A program made the position numbers and the translations under genes. Shown one piece after another: positions 46,864 to 59,700 of a DNA stretch of 64,000 bases (position 1 is the stretch's first letter; each line of letters opens with the position of its first letter). The DNA comes from Paramacrobiotus metropolitanus. Lineage: Eukaryota; Tardigrada; Eutardigrada; Parachela; Macrobiotidae. The stretch is from assembly GCF_019649055.1 (NCBI RefSeq), contig NW_026570245.1, positions 806,001 to 870,000 on the forward strand, given 5' to 3'. Under the pieces are notes generated by a model. The model did no database searches. It was not told the DNA's origin and saw only the letters and a list, made by a program, of their open reading frames with translations.

Positions 46864-47357
46864 AGCGTTCATTCCGTGTAGTTTTTCCAGAATTTTTATG
46901 ATTACTTACCGATACCGGTGTTTGTACGTTTTTTTTTCTAATTTTGTATGCGTTATCAGGTTGTTAACTTAGGGCAAAGTTTTGCGCAAAACGTTTTTAA
47001 TGACAAGTTTTGAAAGGGGAGAGACAAATTGTGCCGCTGAATTGAACGAATCATGCATCATCGCAATGTAGCACACTTGCAAATGTGTGCTGTAATCTTC
47101 TATACGAGTATAATCCTTATAAGAGTGCACGTAACAGCGCAATACATTAACGTATGATAAACTTGTATTTATTATCTTCCGTTTTGTGAAAACAATATTT
47201 TCCCTTTCAACAGCAGCATTTTAACAAGCAAAATTGTTCAGGATGCGATAGAAAAACTTTCTACAGCAAATCGTTGCCAGTTTTATATGATTTTTGAGAA
47301 AACAAACTCATCAATTGGTGATTGTTATAATTGTTTTCCTGCGTTGCGAACGGTACA
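46864..47357. other. convergent 3' spacer, UBA5 and ZMYND11
   Basis: Spacer between the two 3' ends. TTTATT at 47168-47173 could be the poly(A) signal of the minus-strand ZMYND11. Nothing else seen. Confidence 0.45.
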
Positions 47358-50300
47358 TCAGAATTTCGACTGAAGAATCTGCGCCACGGCGTCGATGTCT
47401 TCCGTATCAGTGCGTTCCACTGCGGCTTTGCTAATTTCCGGAGGTTGATCATTTTGTGCATTTCCGTCCGCGGGCACACATGCCACGGGTACCGAAGGTT
47501 CCGGCGGTGGAACAGATTCAATGGGGATTAGTGTCCGGCACAGCGTCAGTACGCCAAAAGGAGTTTGTACAGTTTTATCTTCCAAGCCCAGCACTCCAAC
47601 CGGGACTAGACGACTACAATGCACTTGATGCTGTGCAAGATGCGATTGCTGACATTCTTCGCTGCAGTATAAGGTCACGCCGCAACATAGATACTGTGCA
47701 CGTCTCTGACATAAACAACACTGCAAAACATTAGATGTTTCAGGGCAATCAAAAACTCATACACTTACGCATAATGCAAAAGCCCGGATAATCCTCGTGG
47801 GTGAGCCCCTTTCTACACTAATTCAAGAAAATCCACATACCCAAAATTCTCGTTTAGTCGCGGTGATACACTCATTCTTATCCTGAAGACCTTCTTTCCG
47901 ACCCGACTCGAAAACAGCAGCATCTGCGCAAAATAAAACGATCTTCAGCGGAAAATATTCGGATTAGGACAAAACATCCTTACGAAGAAATGCCTCATTG
48001 GTGGCCCGATACGTGGAGAACAAACTTTGGAATCGATTGAAAACATTCTCGAGCAACTGCAACATCCCAAAAATCGTACCATTTACTATTTAGTACATAG
48101 TTTCTCTAATTTACGGTCAATCGTGTGCTAAATAATTTGTTATCGTACAATAAAATTATACAATCACTTGTTGAACATTAGTTCCACTTTAGTAACAAAT
48201 ATTCAATATACGTTGTACAATTGCATACTTTATACACAGTGCCAGAATGTACAATACGCTGGTCGTTGTAAAATTTTAGCGTTTACATAGTCTTACGCAC
48301 CCGTTGATTGTCGATAATCTGCTGAAGATAGATTTGTTCAAAATTCTCTCGAGTCTCCATGAACCGTCGGAAACAATCAATGTATGTGCTTTGAAAATTG
48401 GTCAGATTCTGTTCGGCTTCGATGCGGCGTAACTCTTTTAAGCGATTGAAATCGTCAAAAAACGACTGCATTTGCTGCAACAATATGACCTTTATCGTTA
48501 AATCTGCACTGCAAGGCATCTTACACAAACAATTGCGGCGTACTTGTTCGATATCACCACTGCTATCGCTAATACTGTCATTTTCCATCCCAAGAACCAT
48601 GGGTCGCGAAAACGGCATCCCGGTCGTATAGACCGAGGGAAAGGGCATCGGCTCCATATGCGGAAACGAGGGAAAACCGGTACCGGGCATATCCATCCGT
48701 GGGATGACCCGCATCGGCATACTCACCGGCTGGGCATTGTTATTCATCGCCGGATAATTCGCCGTCAAGGAATACAGCAGATTCGTACAGTCCACCTCCA
48801 CCGCTTCATCATCCCCGCTAAAGTGCACCAACAGACTGGGTCGTCGTTGGTTGCGCGTGTCATTGGCCGGTATTGTCGGCTGATCCATGGGGATTAATTG
48901 CACATTCGTATTTGGCGCCGGCTCGGAAAATATACTGACTGGGGCCAGCGGATTAGAATACAACTGCGGCATCTCCATTTCCATCAGCAATGAGGTACGC
49001 CGGCTGGAAAGGTCATGACGAGCGTTAGTCGCATTTATTGTCAAGGTGTTCCGCTCATCAATCGATTCATCCGTCTCCGAATCAAACAACAGGAGTGGCT
49101 CTTCCGGCACCGTGTAATCCGGGTACGAAACGCTAGGAGCCGGGAGTTTTCTGCGTTTGCTGGGATTTTCGTACATGTCGTAGTCTGTTTCGTTGGCGGA
49201 TTCCGCCGATGGATCGCCGGTGGCGGCTTCGTTACTTCTGGCGCGGGAGAGTTTGGAGTTTCCCCGTTTACCAGATTTTGCCGGTTTTTCCGATGAACTG
49301 TAGCTGGATGTTTCGTCGTCATTGCTGTCGGCTGCGGATGGCCGGTTTCGCATCGGTTTGGCGCGGATCTTCTTCACCCCGTCGGCGCCGTAGGTTGTAC
49401 TGCTTAAACGTGTGCGTCCATTGAAGGGTGTGTTCTGTGGGAAGAACTCCACACAGATATCGGACAACTTTAACAATTTGGAAATCAAATTCCTGGTAAA
49501 ATAAAAAAAATGATTTTGCCATATAATCGAGAACTCTGCTACAAAATACGTTTGTTGTTACAGATGACTTACCGGCACTGCTGCAGCGCCTTAACGTACA
49601 TCTCGTGCTGCTCTCTTTTTGGTTCGTTTGGTCCCTCCAACTCGAAATCTTCGTTTAACATCAGCACCGCGTCCTTTTTGACACGACCACTAATTATAAA
49701 TCGTAAATTTATTTGTGTCCTTTATCGGTGCCAGATGCGTGTTCGTGTCATAAATATATCTTGGCAAAAAAATTAAACTCACAATTCCAGTGTGCCGAAA
49801 AATCGCACGAAAACACATTGTCCATCAAATTTATATATGATGGCCGGCCACACGCGATGAGGAAGAATGACGGAAACAATCATGTGGCGATGAATCTGCA
49901 ATCATGAAAAGAAACATGCGGCAGCTGTAACAAAATAATCAAAAAGTACTTTGATTTATAAATTAGAGTGCTTTTTATGACAAAATGCGATGGACAATTT
50001 ATGTTTTTCTTACACATGGGTCACTCATAGCTCGAATGACTGCTTCCTCCAAAGATTCCGCTCCTGATGTCGGCAGGCAGCGTTCGAAGCACAGCTCACA
50101 CCAATCCATGCTGTTGCATAGTTGCTTGCAAGTTTCCATGATGAAGACGGCAATACGCGTATAACCACTGTCCACTACAAAAACAACCGCATTATTATCG
50201 TCCTTCACTGTTTCCATATTGCAAACGCAGTAACGTTATAGCAATTAATAATAATTAAGCGGTAAGCACCACTAACGGTACAAGCAACGTTTGTAGCAAA

Positions 50301-52098
50301 TCGGAGCTAATCGGGGCACAATATAATGCCGCATAAATGCTTTTACACACCATACAGCACGCACCTCCATGAACGACAAGACTACGATGCAGCAATCCGC
50401 GGAGATCCCCCAGGAACTGAGCATACGTGGAATAGCGCCCCTCAACAATTTGCTGTGTAATAAAATACTTAAATTTCTGGGAAATTAAGAAAGACATCTC
50501 AGTTAAACTGACACAAGTAATCAGCAACAGACAACTCGTCGGGTTAGTTCAGGATTGTATCTGTACGAGTAGTGAAATTAAGGCGCAGCGGTTACGCAGA
50601 ACATGCCGTGCTCGAAGTTATTTATTTATACTTGTAATGCTCACTACGCAAACGAGACAGATCAATCCCATTGTTACCAATAAAGAAAAGATTAAAACGT
50701 GCCAAAATTATAAAGGTAGTACATATAAATGTTCCGCTAAAACCATCAACTTTCTACGACCTTGTCAAATTTTTCGGAATTAGGTACGCGTACATATATA
50801 TAAGTCAAAAAGGGTGTCATTTGCTAACCTGTCGGAGGCTCTGTAAAACTGCCGGGGAAACAACCTGCTCCTGTCCTTCTTCCGGTCTGTAGGCTGCTGA
50901 GGGATTTTTGGCGAAAGGACCTTCCTGATCCTACAGGTAATTAATTTTAATCACTGTCTTCGTCTCGGCTAACCTTCTTCCAAATGCAGCGACATTACCC
51001 TAGCTAGTTTTTCTTCCACAAACCGAAGCATATACAAGTAAAACTGTTGGAGCTTTTTCTCGCCGACACGCTGCATCACATTCAGCGGATTACGCTTCTC
51101 CAGTCTAATTGCCTGTAAAATGCATATATCTGTTAAGTCGAAGCAATGTTTTACAACATCGAAGAAAATACGACTTAAGTGCTGACAGCGAGAATAATAT
51201 TTCTGAATGTTACTAATTATTTTCGTATCATTTTCTATTAACCTGTGTACAATTTCATAAAACGTTAGCATATCATTTTACAGAGATTTACCTGGCACTC
51301 AACGCAGACCGGTTCTGGGACACGTTCCTGTGTCTTTCCAACGGTGATCCAACATTGCGAGTGGAAAGTTCGAGAACATTCTGTGCAGTTGTAAACCGTT
51401 ACATTGCCAGAATTTTCCACACCGCTACCGTGATTTCCGGTGTCCTCATGGTTAGTGTCGTGGTCCACTGCCACTGGATTGATGCTAACAGAGGCTGGTG
51501 TATGACAAATCCAACAAAAGCGATCTAATGCCTGCATACAAGCTTTATTAGATAAAATGTTTCCATAATAAAAATGCGAGCAACTATGTATCTAAACCGA
51601 CTACGAGTACACTCGGTAGAGCTTTAAATTATGTAATCTAAAGTAATTACTCGTCAGTGTTCACTCTTGACATTCGAGTTAACTTTTCGTTCATCCGCAT
51701 ACATACCACCAAATGTGGTATTAAATTATATCACCAACATACCTGTTTAGGTTTGCTGACCTTATTCAGTAAATCATTGCTATCCGGATCGGCATAACCA
51801 TCAGAGCCTACAATGGTAACACAGAAATATCGATGTGCATAAACTGGTTATTTCTATTCTACTGTATACATGCAGATTGCTACTCACTCAAATGAACAGT
51901 AAATAATTCTATGTTTTAGATACTTTCGAAGTATGGTCCTGCAGTATGGACCTGCAGTATAGATGTTATAAAAAAGGTTTGTCTACCTGTTGCAGTAAAA
52001 TCCGGAGGTGATGCGGATCCGGTACTCCGTATGGCATCGTTTAGAAGGTCATCCGGGGACTGTGCCTGGCTCGTTTGGGCTATCTCCATTGGCCCCAT
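47358..52098 (-). CDS. ZMYND11: ZMYND11/BS69-like chromatin reader
   Basis: Thirteen exons: 51987-52098, 51743-51807, 51292-51531, 50974-51112, 50829-50930, 50365-50452 (start uncertain), 50014-50174, 49783-49895, 49573-49689, 48301-49492, 47984-48056, 47841-47923, 47358-47720. Domain order matches ZMYND11: a PHD-like Cys/His region (CWICHTPAS ... CTECSRTFHSQCW), a bromodomain-like part (GRYSTYAQFLGDLRGLLHRS, then CKQLCNSMDWCELCFERC), a PWWP (VWPAIIYKFDGQCVFVRFFG), a long low-complexity linker of about 300 residues, a coiled part, and a C-terminal MYND finger (CCLCQRRAQYLCCGVTLYCS ... HQVHC). The human protein reads H3.3 K36 trimethylation and restrains elongation. Differences here: a Gly/Asp/Asn-rich insert inside the PHD and about 85 residues after the MYND. 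Confidence 0.9.
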
Positions 52099-53454
52099 GA
52101 GTAATGATTAAACGTGATCCACTAACTGCACGCGTTGTATATTAATCACAACCTGGATGAATTCCGATGGCGCCACTTCGCAATAAAATGTAAACAAGGA
52201 ATGATTCCGGTAAATCAAAGGGAATTCCAAGATGCATAATCAATCGCTAATAATCCACGAGCTTGACACAGCTGCTCAGTTATTTCACAAAATCACGATA
52301 CATATATAAAATCCTGGCTAATATCGCCGAATTTTATTTAACCCCTAAACAAGTGGAGAAACTTTTCACAGCGCTGCCTAATGTTACGCTTACGGAGTTC
52401 CAGAACAGCACTCACCGGTCAGCTCTGCAAAACTATGGACTCCTTCTGACGGACCGTAGCAAAATGGCGGAGTGTGACAGACAATAATGAACTGCAGGAT
52501 GTAACGCTGCGTGTTGGGGAAAAATCGATTAAGGAAACTGGTGATTTGTAACATCATGCCAAGTATGACTGTCTTCCATGTAGTAAGTGCAGCGGATACG
52601 CATTTTTCACTGCTATATCTTCCGGCTAATTGAGGCTGGAATGACGAATTACATATTCCAAGTAAATCACAGTTAATTGTCAGGCTTGACTTTCACCGCT
52701 AAATAAAAGATCGCTCCAGGTACTTCCTCTAATAATTATTGTATAGAAGCAGCAGAAAAAGAATGACATAGAATGCACAACAAGCCTTCATCGCACCAGA
52801 TTATACAAGTCAACAACGTTTTTTTTTCATTTTTGTGCATTATTATCTGCTTGCACTTAGACATTTCGTAATCCCAACACAACGCTGTCGGCTGTTTGTG
52901 TAGCCTGATGTATCCACTATACTCAGTGTCGGATTTAGTGCATTTACCAAATCGTTGAATAATTTTTGTTCTATGCACTTTCACTGTAAAACCGCATGTT
53001 TCAATTAATTTTCACAGTCGACTTCAGCCGAGTTCAGCGCTTAGTAATGCGAGTACATATATAATATGATAGTCACAACCTTAAAAAACAACGCTTTTAC
53101 TAAACTTTCATCATATGCACAACGCTGTAGCCATTACCTGTCTGCCGTGCTTTTATGTGTCATTTTATGCTTATGCACGATAGTTCGCTTAGTAGTCCTA
53201 GGTCTAAAACTTTCTTTAAATATACCGTGTACAAAACGTCTACATGACAAAACAAAACTGCGCTAGGTAGAGTATATCCTTCACCGGAAAAACATTTCAC
53301 CGGCTGAGTGCACATTTTTGAGAAAGCACAAGACAACAATACTCTGATGCAAATAACGCGAGATTTTTCAAAACAGTTAAGATTCACATCCATTCATCAA
53401 CCACGGATTAGAAGTACCTCTACAAAAATTACCCTTTCACCTGAAACCAGTGGT
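52099..53454. other. intergenic, no gene seen
   Basis: Region between the ZMYND11 start and the Kelch gene 3' end. The plus-strand frame 52263-52487 has no splice support or family match. Confidence 0.5.
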
Positions 53455-56008
53455 TCATTTGTATCGCGGTGGTTGATTGGCAAGATCTAAAAAGGGAAAA
53501 TGTGAAATCCTTTGAGAAATTTTAATTTGTCCACTGTCGTCCAGATGATTCGGTTATAAAATGCAACCATACCTTTCGGAATTCGCAATACTGCACAGCT
53601 TAATCCGCAACGAAAACGAGATACGTATACGTTATCCAGTAAAATCCATCTATCCGTAACGTCATCATACTGTTCCACACTACTCTGACAGTTTCCGGTG
53701 GTGTCTCCACCCATAGCGTATATCTTTCCATCAACATACGCCCCTCGCGCTAATCGGCGTGTTCTGATCAAATCACCTGTGACAAAAACATCGGCACTGA
53801 AGATTTGTTTAAATACACAAAAAAGTTCAAACTTTTGTTCAAACACAAAGTGAAGACTATGCAGTTTCGTTTCGCTGACCAGTTTCGAATTACTATCAGA
53901 GCATTAGCCGTTATCAAGTACCAACTACGTATAAAGCATACATTTTTCCGTCCACTGATTCATTTTCACATCGTATGCTTCCACAGATGACAGATGTTTC
54001 ACACCACCATATCCACCTACATCCAGCCCAAAGGTTTAAAATAACTGCGGATTTATTGCGCAGTCCTGTTCAAAACTCACCAAAAACAACAATCACTCCG
54101 CTTGGTAAGGCACACGCAGAACAATCCACCCGACTCGTCGCCATACTTGGTAAAGCGCTCCATCCATTCGCTTTCGGATCGTAACAGAATCCCGAACGAA
54201 CAGCAGCACCCTGCATGCATCCACCGAAAACATACAGGCGTCCTTCACAAGCAGCGATCCCAAAATGTGACAGTGGCACCGGCAGATCGGCCACGGAACG
54301 CCATTCTCCTATCAATGGATCATAGCATTCCACTGTCGATACTTGTCGCCACGCGCTGTTACAACCACCCACAACATAAACACAGTTGTTCAGCGCCGCC
54401 ACACCGGCATCACCGCGCGCTGTCTGCATTTCCGGCATATCTTTCCATTCATCCACACACGGATTGTAGCGCACGACGCGTCGCAGCGCATGCAAACCAC
54501 GCGACTCGCTGTATCCACCACAAACAAACAGGCTATGATCTTCCGTTGTGGCCATACCGACACCAGTAGCTCGGTAAGGTACCAATTTCAGTGGCGACCA
54601 ATAATGGGTGACGGGGTCGAAACACTCCACACAATCCAACATACTCTTGTCTTCTCCCCCGACACAGACAATAACCGGGACAGTACCTGTGCAAGCGAGC
54701 TGTTAAAAATAAAACAAAATTGCCGGTGCACTGCAAAGCCTATTTACCGTATGATATACGTGGTTGCACGGACACTGCATCTTGTCCCGATCCGTCAAGC
54801 ATCTCTTCACCAGCGGCATTCAAGCATGGTGGGATCTGATCCGCCTCCTTCTTTTTAATAGCCGCGCTATCATTACCAGATATTTCCCGCATTTTATCGT
54901 CAACAGAACCATTCTGAAGGCAGGTCGACGAGTTGTCCTTTCTTTCGGCAGCTGAATATTCTGGCGGTTGGTCTATCGGTCCCATCAACTGTAAGTATTC
55001 CCCTAGAGAGCTAGGACTCAAAAGGACTGCCGCACATGTTGTATTATTTCGGGGAATTGGGGTTGTCGAGAGCCGCGATCATAATGCAACCAACGAAGTA
55101 CAGCATAGAACACTTCATCTTCCGCTTGTACATTCAGGTTATCGGATCTAACTAAATCAACCAACTGCAAAAACAAAGATCAAAAATTATCATCTGTTTT
55201 TAACTGCATTGCCTGAAGGCGATGCTACAGATACAAATCCTACAGTCTAAATTAAGCAGTACTTCAGCAACGTTTTCGCAAAGATTCATACATTATTGCA
55301 ACCTTCTTCTTCCTCTTACGTGTTCATTATCCATCTGCAGAAAATCGGAGCCATGAGAAACGGTTGAAAAATGCCGAAGCGCTAAGCTTTTGGCTTTTTC
55401 CGCTAGGTGTGGCCGGTAAATTTTACAATCGCGCAGGCTGTTTATCATGAGGCAATTTGCTACACCGATATGCTGTTCAGCGAATTCCCAGCAGATTTCA
55501 GCGATTGTGGGGATATCCAAATTCAGAGCGCCATGTAGAAGCGGTGCAAGATTACCATCATCCAAATGCAGTTCCGCGGAATACATACAGTCGATCAATC
55601 TGAAAGTGCGTAATGTGAATTACAATTTCCACAAAGAATAATAATATTTGAGCAGACGGATGTCACAAATAATAAATTTTCAATTTCTTAGATCAAAGGC
55701 TGAGCTCACGTGTTCAGAATGTCGGTAGGAACGTTTTCCACCCGCACTTCATCCTGCGAAGACACTGAATCAAAGAGTGTCCGAAAATATCGACTGTAAG
55801 CGCTGAGAAGTAGACGATGACAGGAGATTCTTCTGACAGATTCCTCAGATCCTTTTATGATCACATCGCATAATGATCCGTGTGCTCGCAGGTTCTGCAG
55901 TTCGCGAAAAATACTACACGTTGAGATATGCGCTAACGCTGCGTTCCTGCCGGATAAGATTCCCAGCGTCCCATCCTCCACTGGCGGCGCGGAAGCTTTT
56001 TCTGTCAT
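53455..56008 (-). CDS. BTB-BACK-Kelch protein (Cullin-3 adaptor type)
   Basis: Seven exons: 55710-56008, 55320-55599, 54748-55164, 54081-54686, 53942-54016, 53573-53776, 53455-53486. The start is the ATG at 56008; an in-frame TTG at 56059 lies upstream. BTB: LCDVIIKG ... ISCHRLLLSAYSRYFRTLF. BACK: CWEFAEQHIGVANCL ... LVRSDNLNVQAEDEVFYAVLRWL. An acidic linker of about 75 residues precedes the Kelch repeats, which show the GG-x-Y/W pattern (FVCGGYSESRG, YVVGGCNS, YVFGGCMQG, YAMGGDTTG). Such proteins bring substrates to Cullin-3 ubiquitin ligases. Exon 3 is one base short: QHVR runs into TGA, but one extra G at 55030-55031 restores AVLLSPSSLGEYLQ, the normal BACK ending, and also the phase needed at the next junction. 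The substrate is unknown. Confidence 0.88.
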
Positions 56009-56760
56009 CAATTTCGAACTAACTTTCGGTTTTGGTCCATTAGAGGATTCATTCTCCAACAGTCAACAGTACTTATAAGTTATAGAAGGGACCAAGAAAG
56101 TAAACAAATCAGAGACTTCAAAAACCCATAATTACACGAATGCGGAAAAACTACAACGGTAAAAGTAAAACTACTGTATGCAGTCATCACTGTGTCATTC
56201 TTTGCTCATGAACCGTAAAACTGAGAGTCTAAGAGTCCTGAACTTCAAAGCCAACAATAATAACAGAATGAAACATTCTAAACATAAAAATAAATTTAAT
56301 ATTCGCAAAATTTATGGTGAAGTCACCGAAGTGACCGAGTCCGAATCTGTCCGATAAATGATCATAAATCATAAAAAACACTTTCAGCGCTTTGCTACCT
56401 GCAGACTGAAGTACATTCGAGCCACCCTGAAGCAGCGGTCACCATGAAACTGAACCGATCACAAGCCTATGTCACGGAACTGACGGAAGTCACAAGAAAC
56501 ATTTGAAAGCGAAAGTTTTTAACTTTGATGTTTTGGTTTTCAAGCAAGTTTCAAGACAAATAATAAATTTTCAAATATTTATAGTCCTAAGTTCATGTGC
56601 TAGCCTTTTTTGTCGCTAGACGTCCTCTGGTCCTGCCTTTTTAATCCCCTCCGCATCTTCACCTATCTTCTGTGTCAACCAAAGATATCTTCCTTATCCT
56701 ACTAAGGGAAGCGATTGGTGGTGATCCTGGTGTTGTTTGTAGTCTTAAGAGCGCAATGAA
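56009..56760. other. divergent promoter region, Kelch and NRBP
   Basis: Spacer between two genes transcribed away from each other. No exon or repeat recognised. Confidence 0.5.
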
Positions 56761-59700
56761 ATGAGCAACTTATTGGATCGTGGACAGTCTGGTGCAGGGG
56801 AGGGTGATCTAGCCTTGGGTCCCGCTCTGCGAAATCCATCTGCCATAATCCCACCAACAGAAGGGACCAGACCCAAGGACGATCTACCCACCACAGGATC
56901 TTTTCAAACAGGCAGCATGAGCACTGCCCCTGTGCCCAGCAGTCACGATCCCCCATTCACCCCGGAATCCGCTGCTGTCAATATTTCTCCGGAAAATGAC
57001 GGCAAACTCACCAAGCCCCAGGAAGAAGACAGCGCGGGGGTTCAGCCTCCCGCTTCCAGTGCAGCCAGTGCGATTCCCGCTGCCACTCCGCGTCCCGCGC
57101 AGCCACAGCTCGTAGCGGGGAAATTCGAAGTCACCCGTGTTACGGCGGCTGTGACCAACAACGCAGCCACAACTACCGTGGCCAAAGCGGGTGAAACAGC
57201 GAAGAAGGCGCATCCTGTGGCAGCGGAAGGAATCAGTGTGGCGATTGCAGCGTCTGCAAATCCAGGGATGGTCAACGTGTACACGACGGTGGCGACGGCT
57301 ACTGTGCAGATTACGAAAGAATCGCAGGCGGCGGAAAATGATAGTAAGGGGGGTGAGGAGGATTCTGAGGATGAGGGGAAGGACGGGAAGGAGAAGGTGG
57401 TGGAGACCAGTCCCTGTGGGCGCTATCATAAGCGTCGTGAACGGGTATGATGCGATTTCGACAAGAAAAACAGAGCTGCAGAATAAAATGGCAGTTTGTT
57501 TTGGATGCAGGTTCTGCAACGTGAGGTTCCTGGTATCGATGCAGCCTTTCTGGCCATGGATACGGATGAGGGAAAAGAAGTTGTGTGGAATGAAGTGCAG
57601 TTCTCGGAGAAAAAGAATTTCAAGGATAAGGAGGTTCGTGATGAACTGCTAAAAATTATATATTATCTACGAGTAATTTATAGATGCTGTTCTACCTGAA
57701 CGTATTAAATTGTGCATATAAATTTTGCTTTGCTCCATGTTTTTGGATTTCTCAACGCAAATACCGATGGCAGCTTCATCATGGGTAAACATTTTGTTTT
57801 AGGAACAAATTCATCAGATCTTCGATAATCTGATCAACCTGCACCATCCTAGCATTCTCCGATTCCATCGTTGGTGGACGGATATCGATGTGAATTCTGA
57901 TAAACCAAGAGTAAGTAACGTATTCGTAGCTAGCCAGCGGATATGGCTGAAATACTGCGATCACATGGATATTTAAAACTAAAGCGGTACGTAAACGCTG
58001 ATTAAAATTAAAATGGATTGAGGTAAAAAGTACGTACTTATTTATTCACTTGGAATATGTACAAAGACGAGAATCGCGCGCTGTTGAGTACGAGTATATT
58101 ATAGGCGCAAAAATGGTTTAGGTTATCTTCATTACGGAGCACATCTCCAGTGGCTCGCTGAACCACTTTATCAAGACCAGCAAGCATAGTACAGCCACTG
58201 CTTTCTCCTCGGTGTCCGCTACGACATTATCAGGAAGTGCTTCTACAGCGACATCCCACAATTCCTCGCATATGCCGGAAAAGTCGTGGAAGCGCTGGTG
58301 TCGCCAGATCCTAACTGCGCTTAAGTAACGATATAACGGATTGGCGTTCTGTTAAGTGTTAACGGTTGTTACGATGTCTGACTTTGGGTGACTGCTATCA
58401 TTATTAGCTACCTCCACACGGCAAAGCCTCCCATTGTTCACGGCAATTTGAATCTCGATACGGTGTTCCTTCAGCATAACGGACTGATTAAGATTGGATG
58501 CGGTAAGAATTTCTGGGATTGTCGTATACTTCTGCCATTTCTGAATCCATACTTTCTTTGATGCAGTGGCTCCGGATGCGATACACCAGCACGTTCGCAC
58601 CTGTCGCGAGCACATCAATATCCGTAACCTTCATTTTGTTGCTCCGGAATATGCGTGTACGAATTTGCTTCCTTTTGCTTACGGGTTATTTAAAATCGAG
58701 TGGGGTTATTTAAAATCGTCAACTAATTTGCAGTCGAAACACTGTTGACTCCTGCTGCGGATATTTATTCATTCGGAGTATTGGCTTTGGAGGTAATTGG
58801 GAAGAGACCGCAGAGCGATTAGAATATGAAACATTTTTAACCATATATTAATTGTTAAGATGTGGATTTATGGAATTCATCCGCTACTCGTTCGAGAAAA
58901 GGAGAAAGAGCGCGAGAAAGAGAAGGAATTGGCTCTCGCGCAACAAGCATCTGCAAATCCCGGGGAAACAACTGCAGTCTCTCCTCCCGTTCAGCCCAGC
59001 ACGGGGCCACCGGTTGCTTCCTTGTACCCCATCACCCCCGAAATGCTCAGTTTTACTCTGGAGACGTTGGAAGATGGCCCGGTTAAAAATATGATTCGCG
59101 ATTGTCTCCAGTCCATACCGGAAATGCGAACATCGGCGCGGAATCTGCTCTTCCATCCGGCTTTCTTTGAAGTGCCTCCACTGAAGCAAATTGCGGCGTT
59201 TTCCTTTGTGGATTACTTTTGTATGCGCTCGTGAAATATATGCCTTTTTTATCAAGATGTTTTATTTTTGGTTTGCATTTAGCCGATCATTTGGATAACT
59301 GGAACGATCTGGCGGTTAGTTTGGGGAAGGATACAACGGGCGACTCAGTGATCGCGGAAATACCACGAAGTAAACAGGTCTTTCGGGTGAATCAACTGCA
59401 AAATGGGGATTTAGACAAATACCTTGAGGATATTCGGCAGGGAGTTTACCCACTAACCGCAACTGGGATACGCGTAAGTAGTATCATAATTTCTGTTCCT
59501 TTGTTTTGTTTCAAAACATTGTTTTATAAGTACGGATACGCGTTTTAGTCATTATTGTTATTGTTACCTTAACCATGCGAATGCTCTGCTGGGCTGTCCA
59601 TTTCACTATTGCTACAGTGTTTTGTTATACAAAAATTATACCGGCGTTATTATTACAACAGCGCTGGTGGTTCGGTATGGAATCACCCACAACATCTCTC

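Noticed and set aside
48283-48300. ZMYND11 ending at the stop after RVRKTM
   Set aside because: A donor GTGCGT just before it joins in phase to downstream exons that end in the expected MYND finger.
52263-52487. Small plus-strand protein upstream of ZMYND11
   Set aside because: No splice signals, no family likeness, and it lies in a probable promoter region.
56884-57519. 211-codon minus-strand frame over NRBP exon 1
   Set aside because: It mirrors the low-complexity, GC-rich N-terminal coding exon of NRBP; the plus strand carries the family signature.
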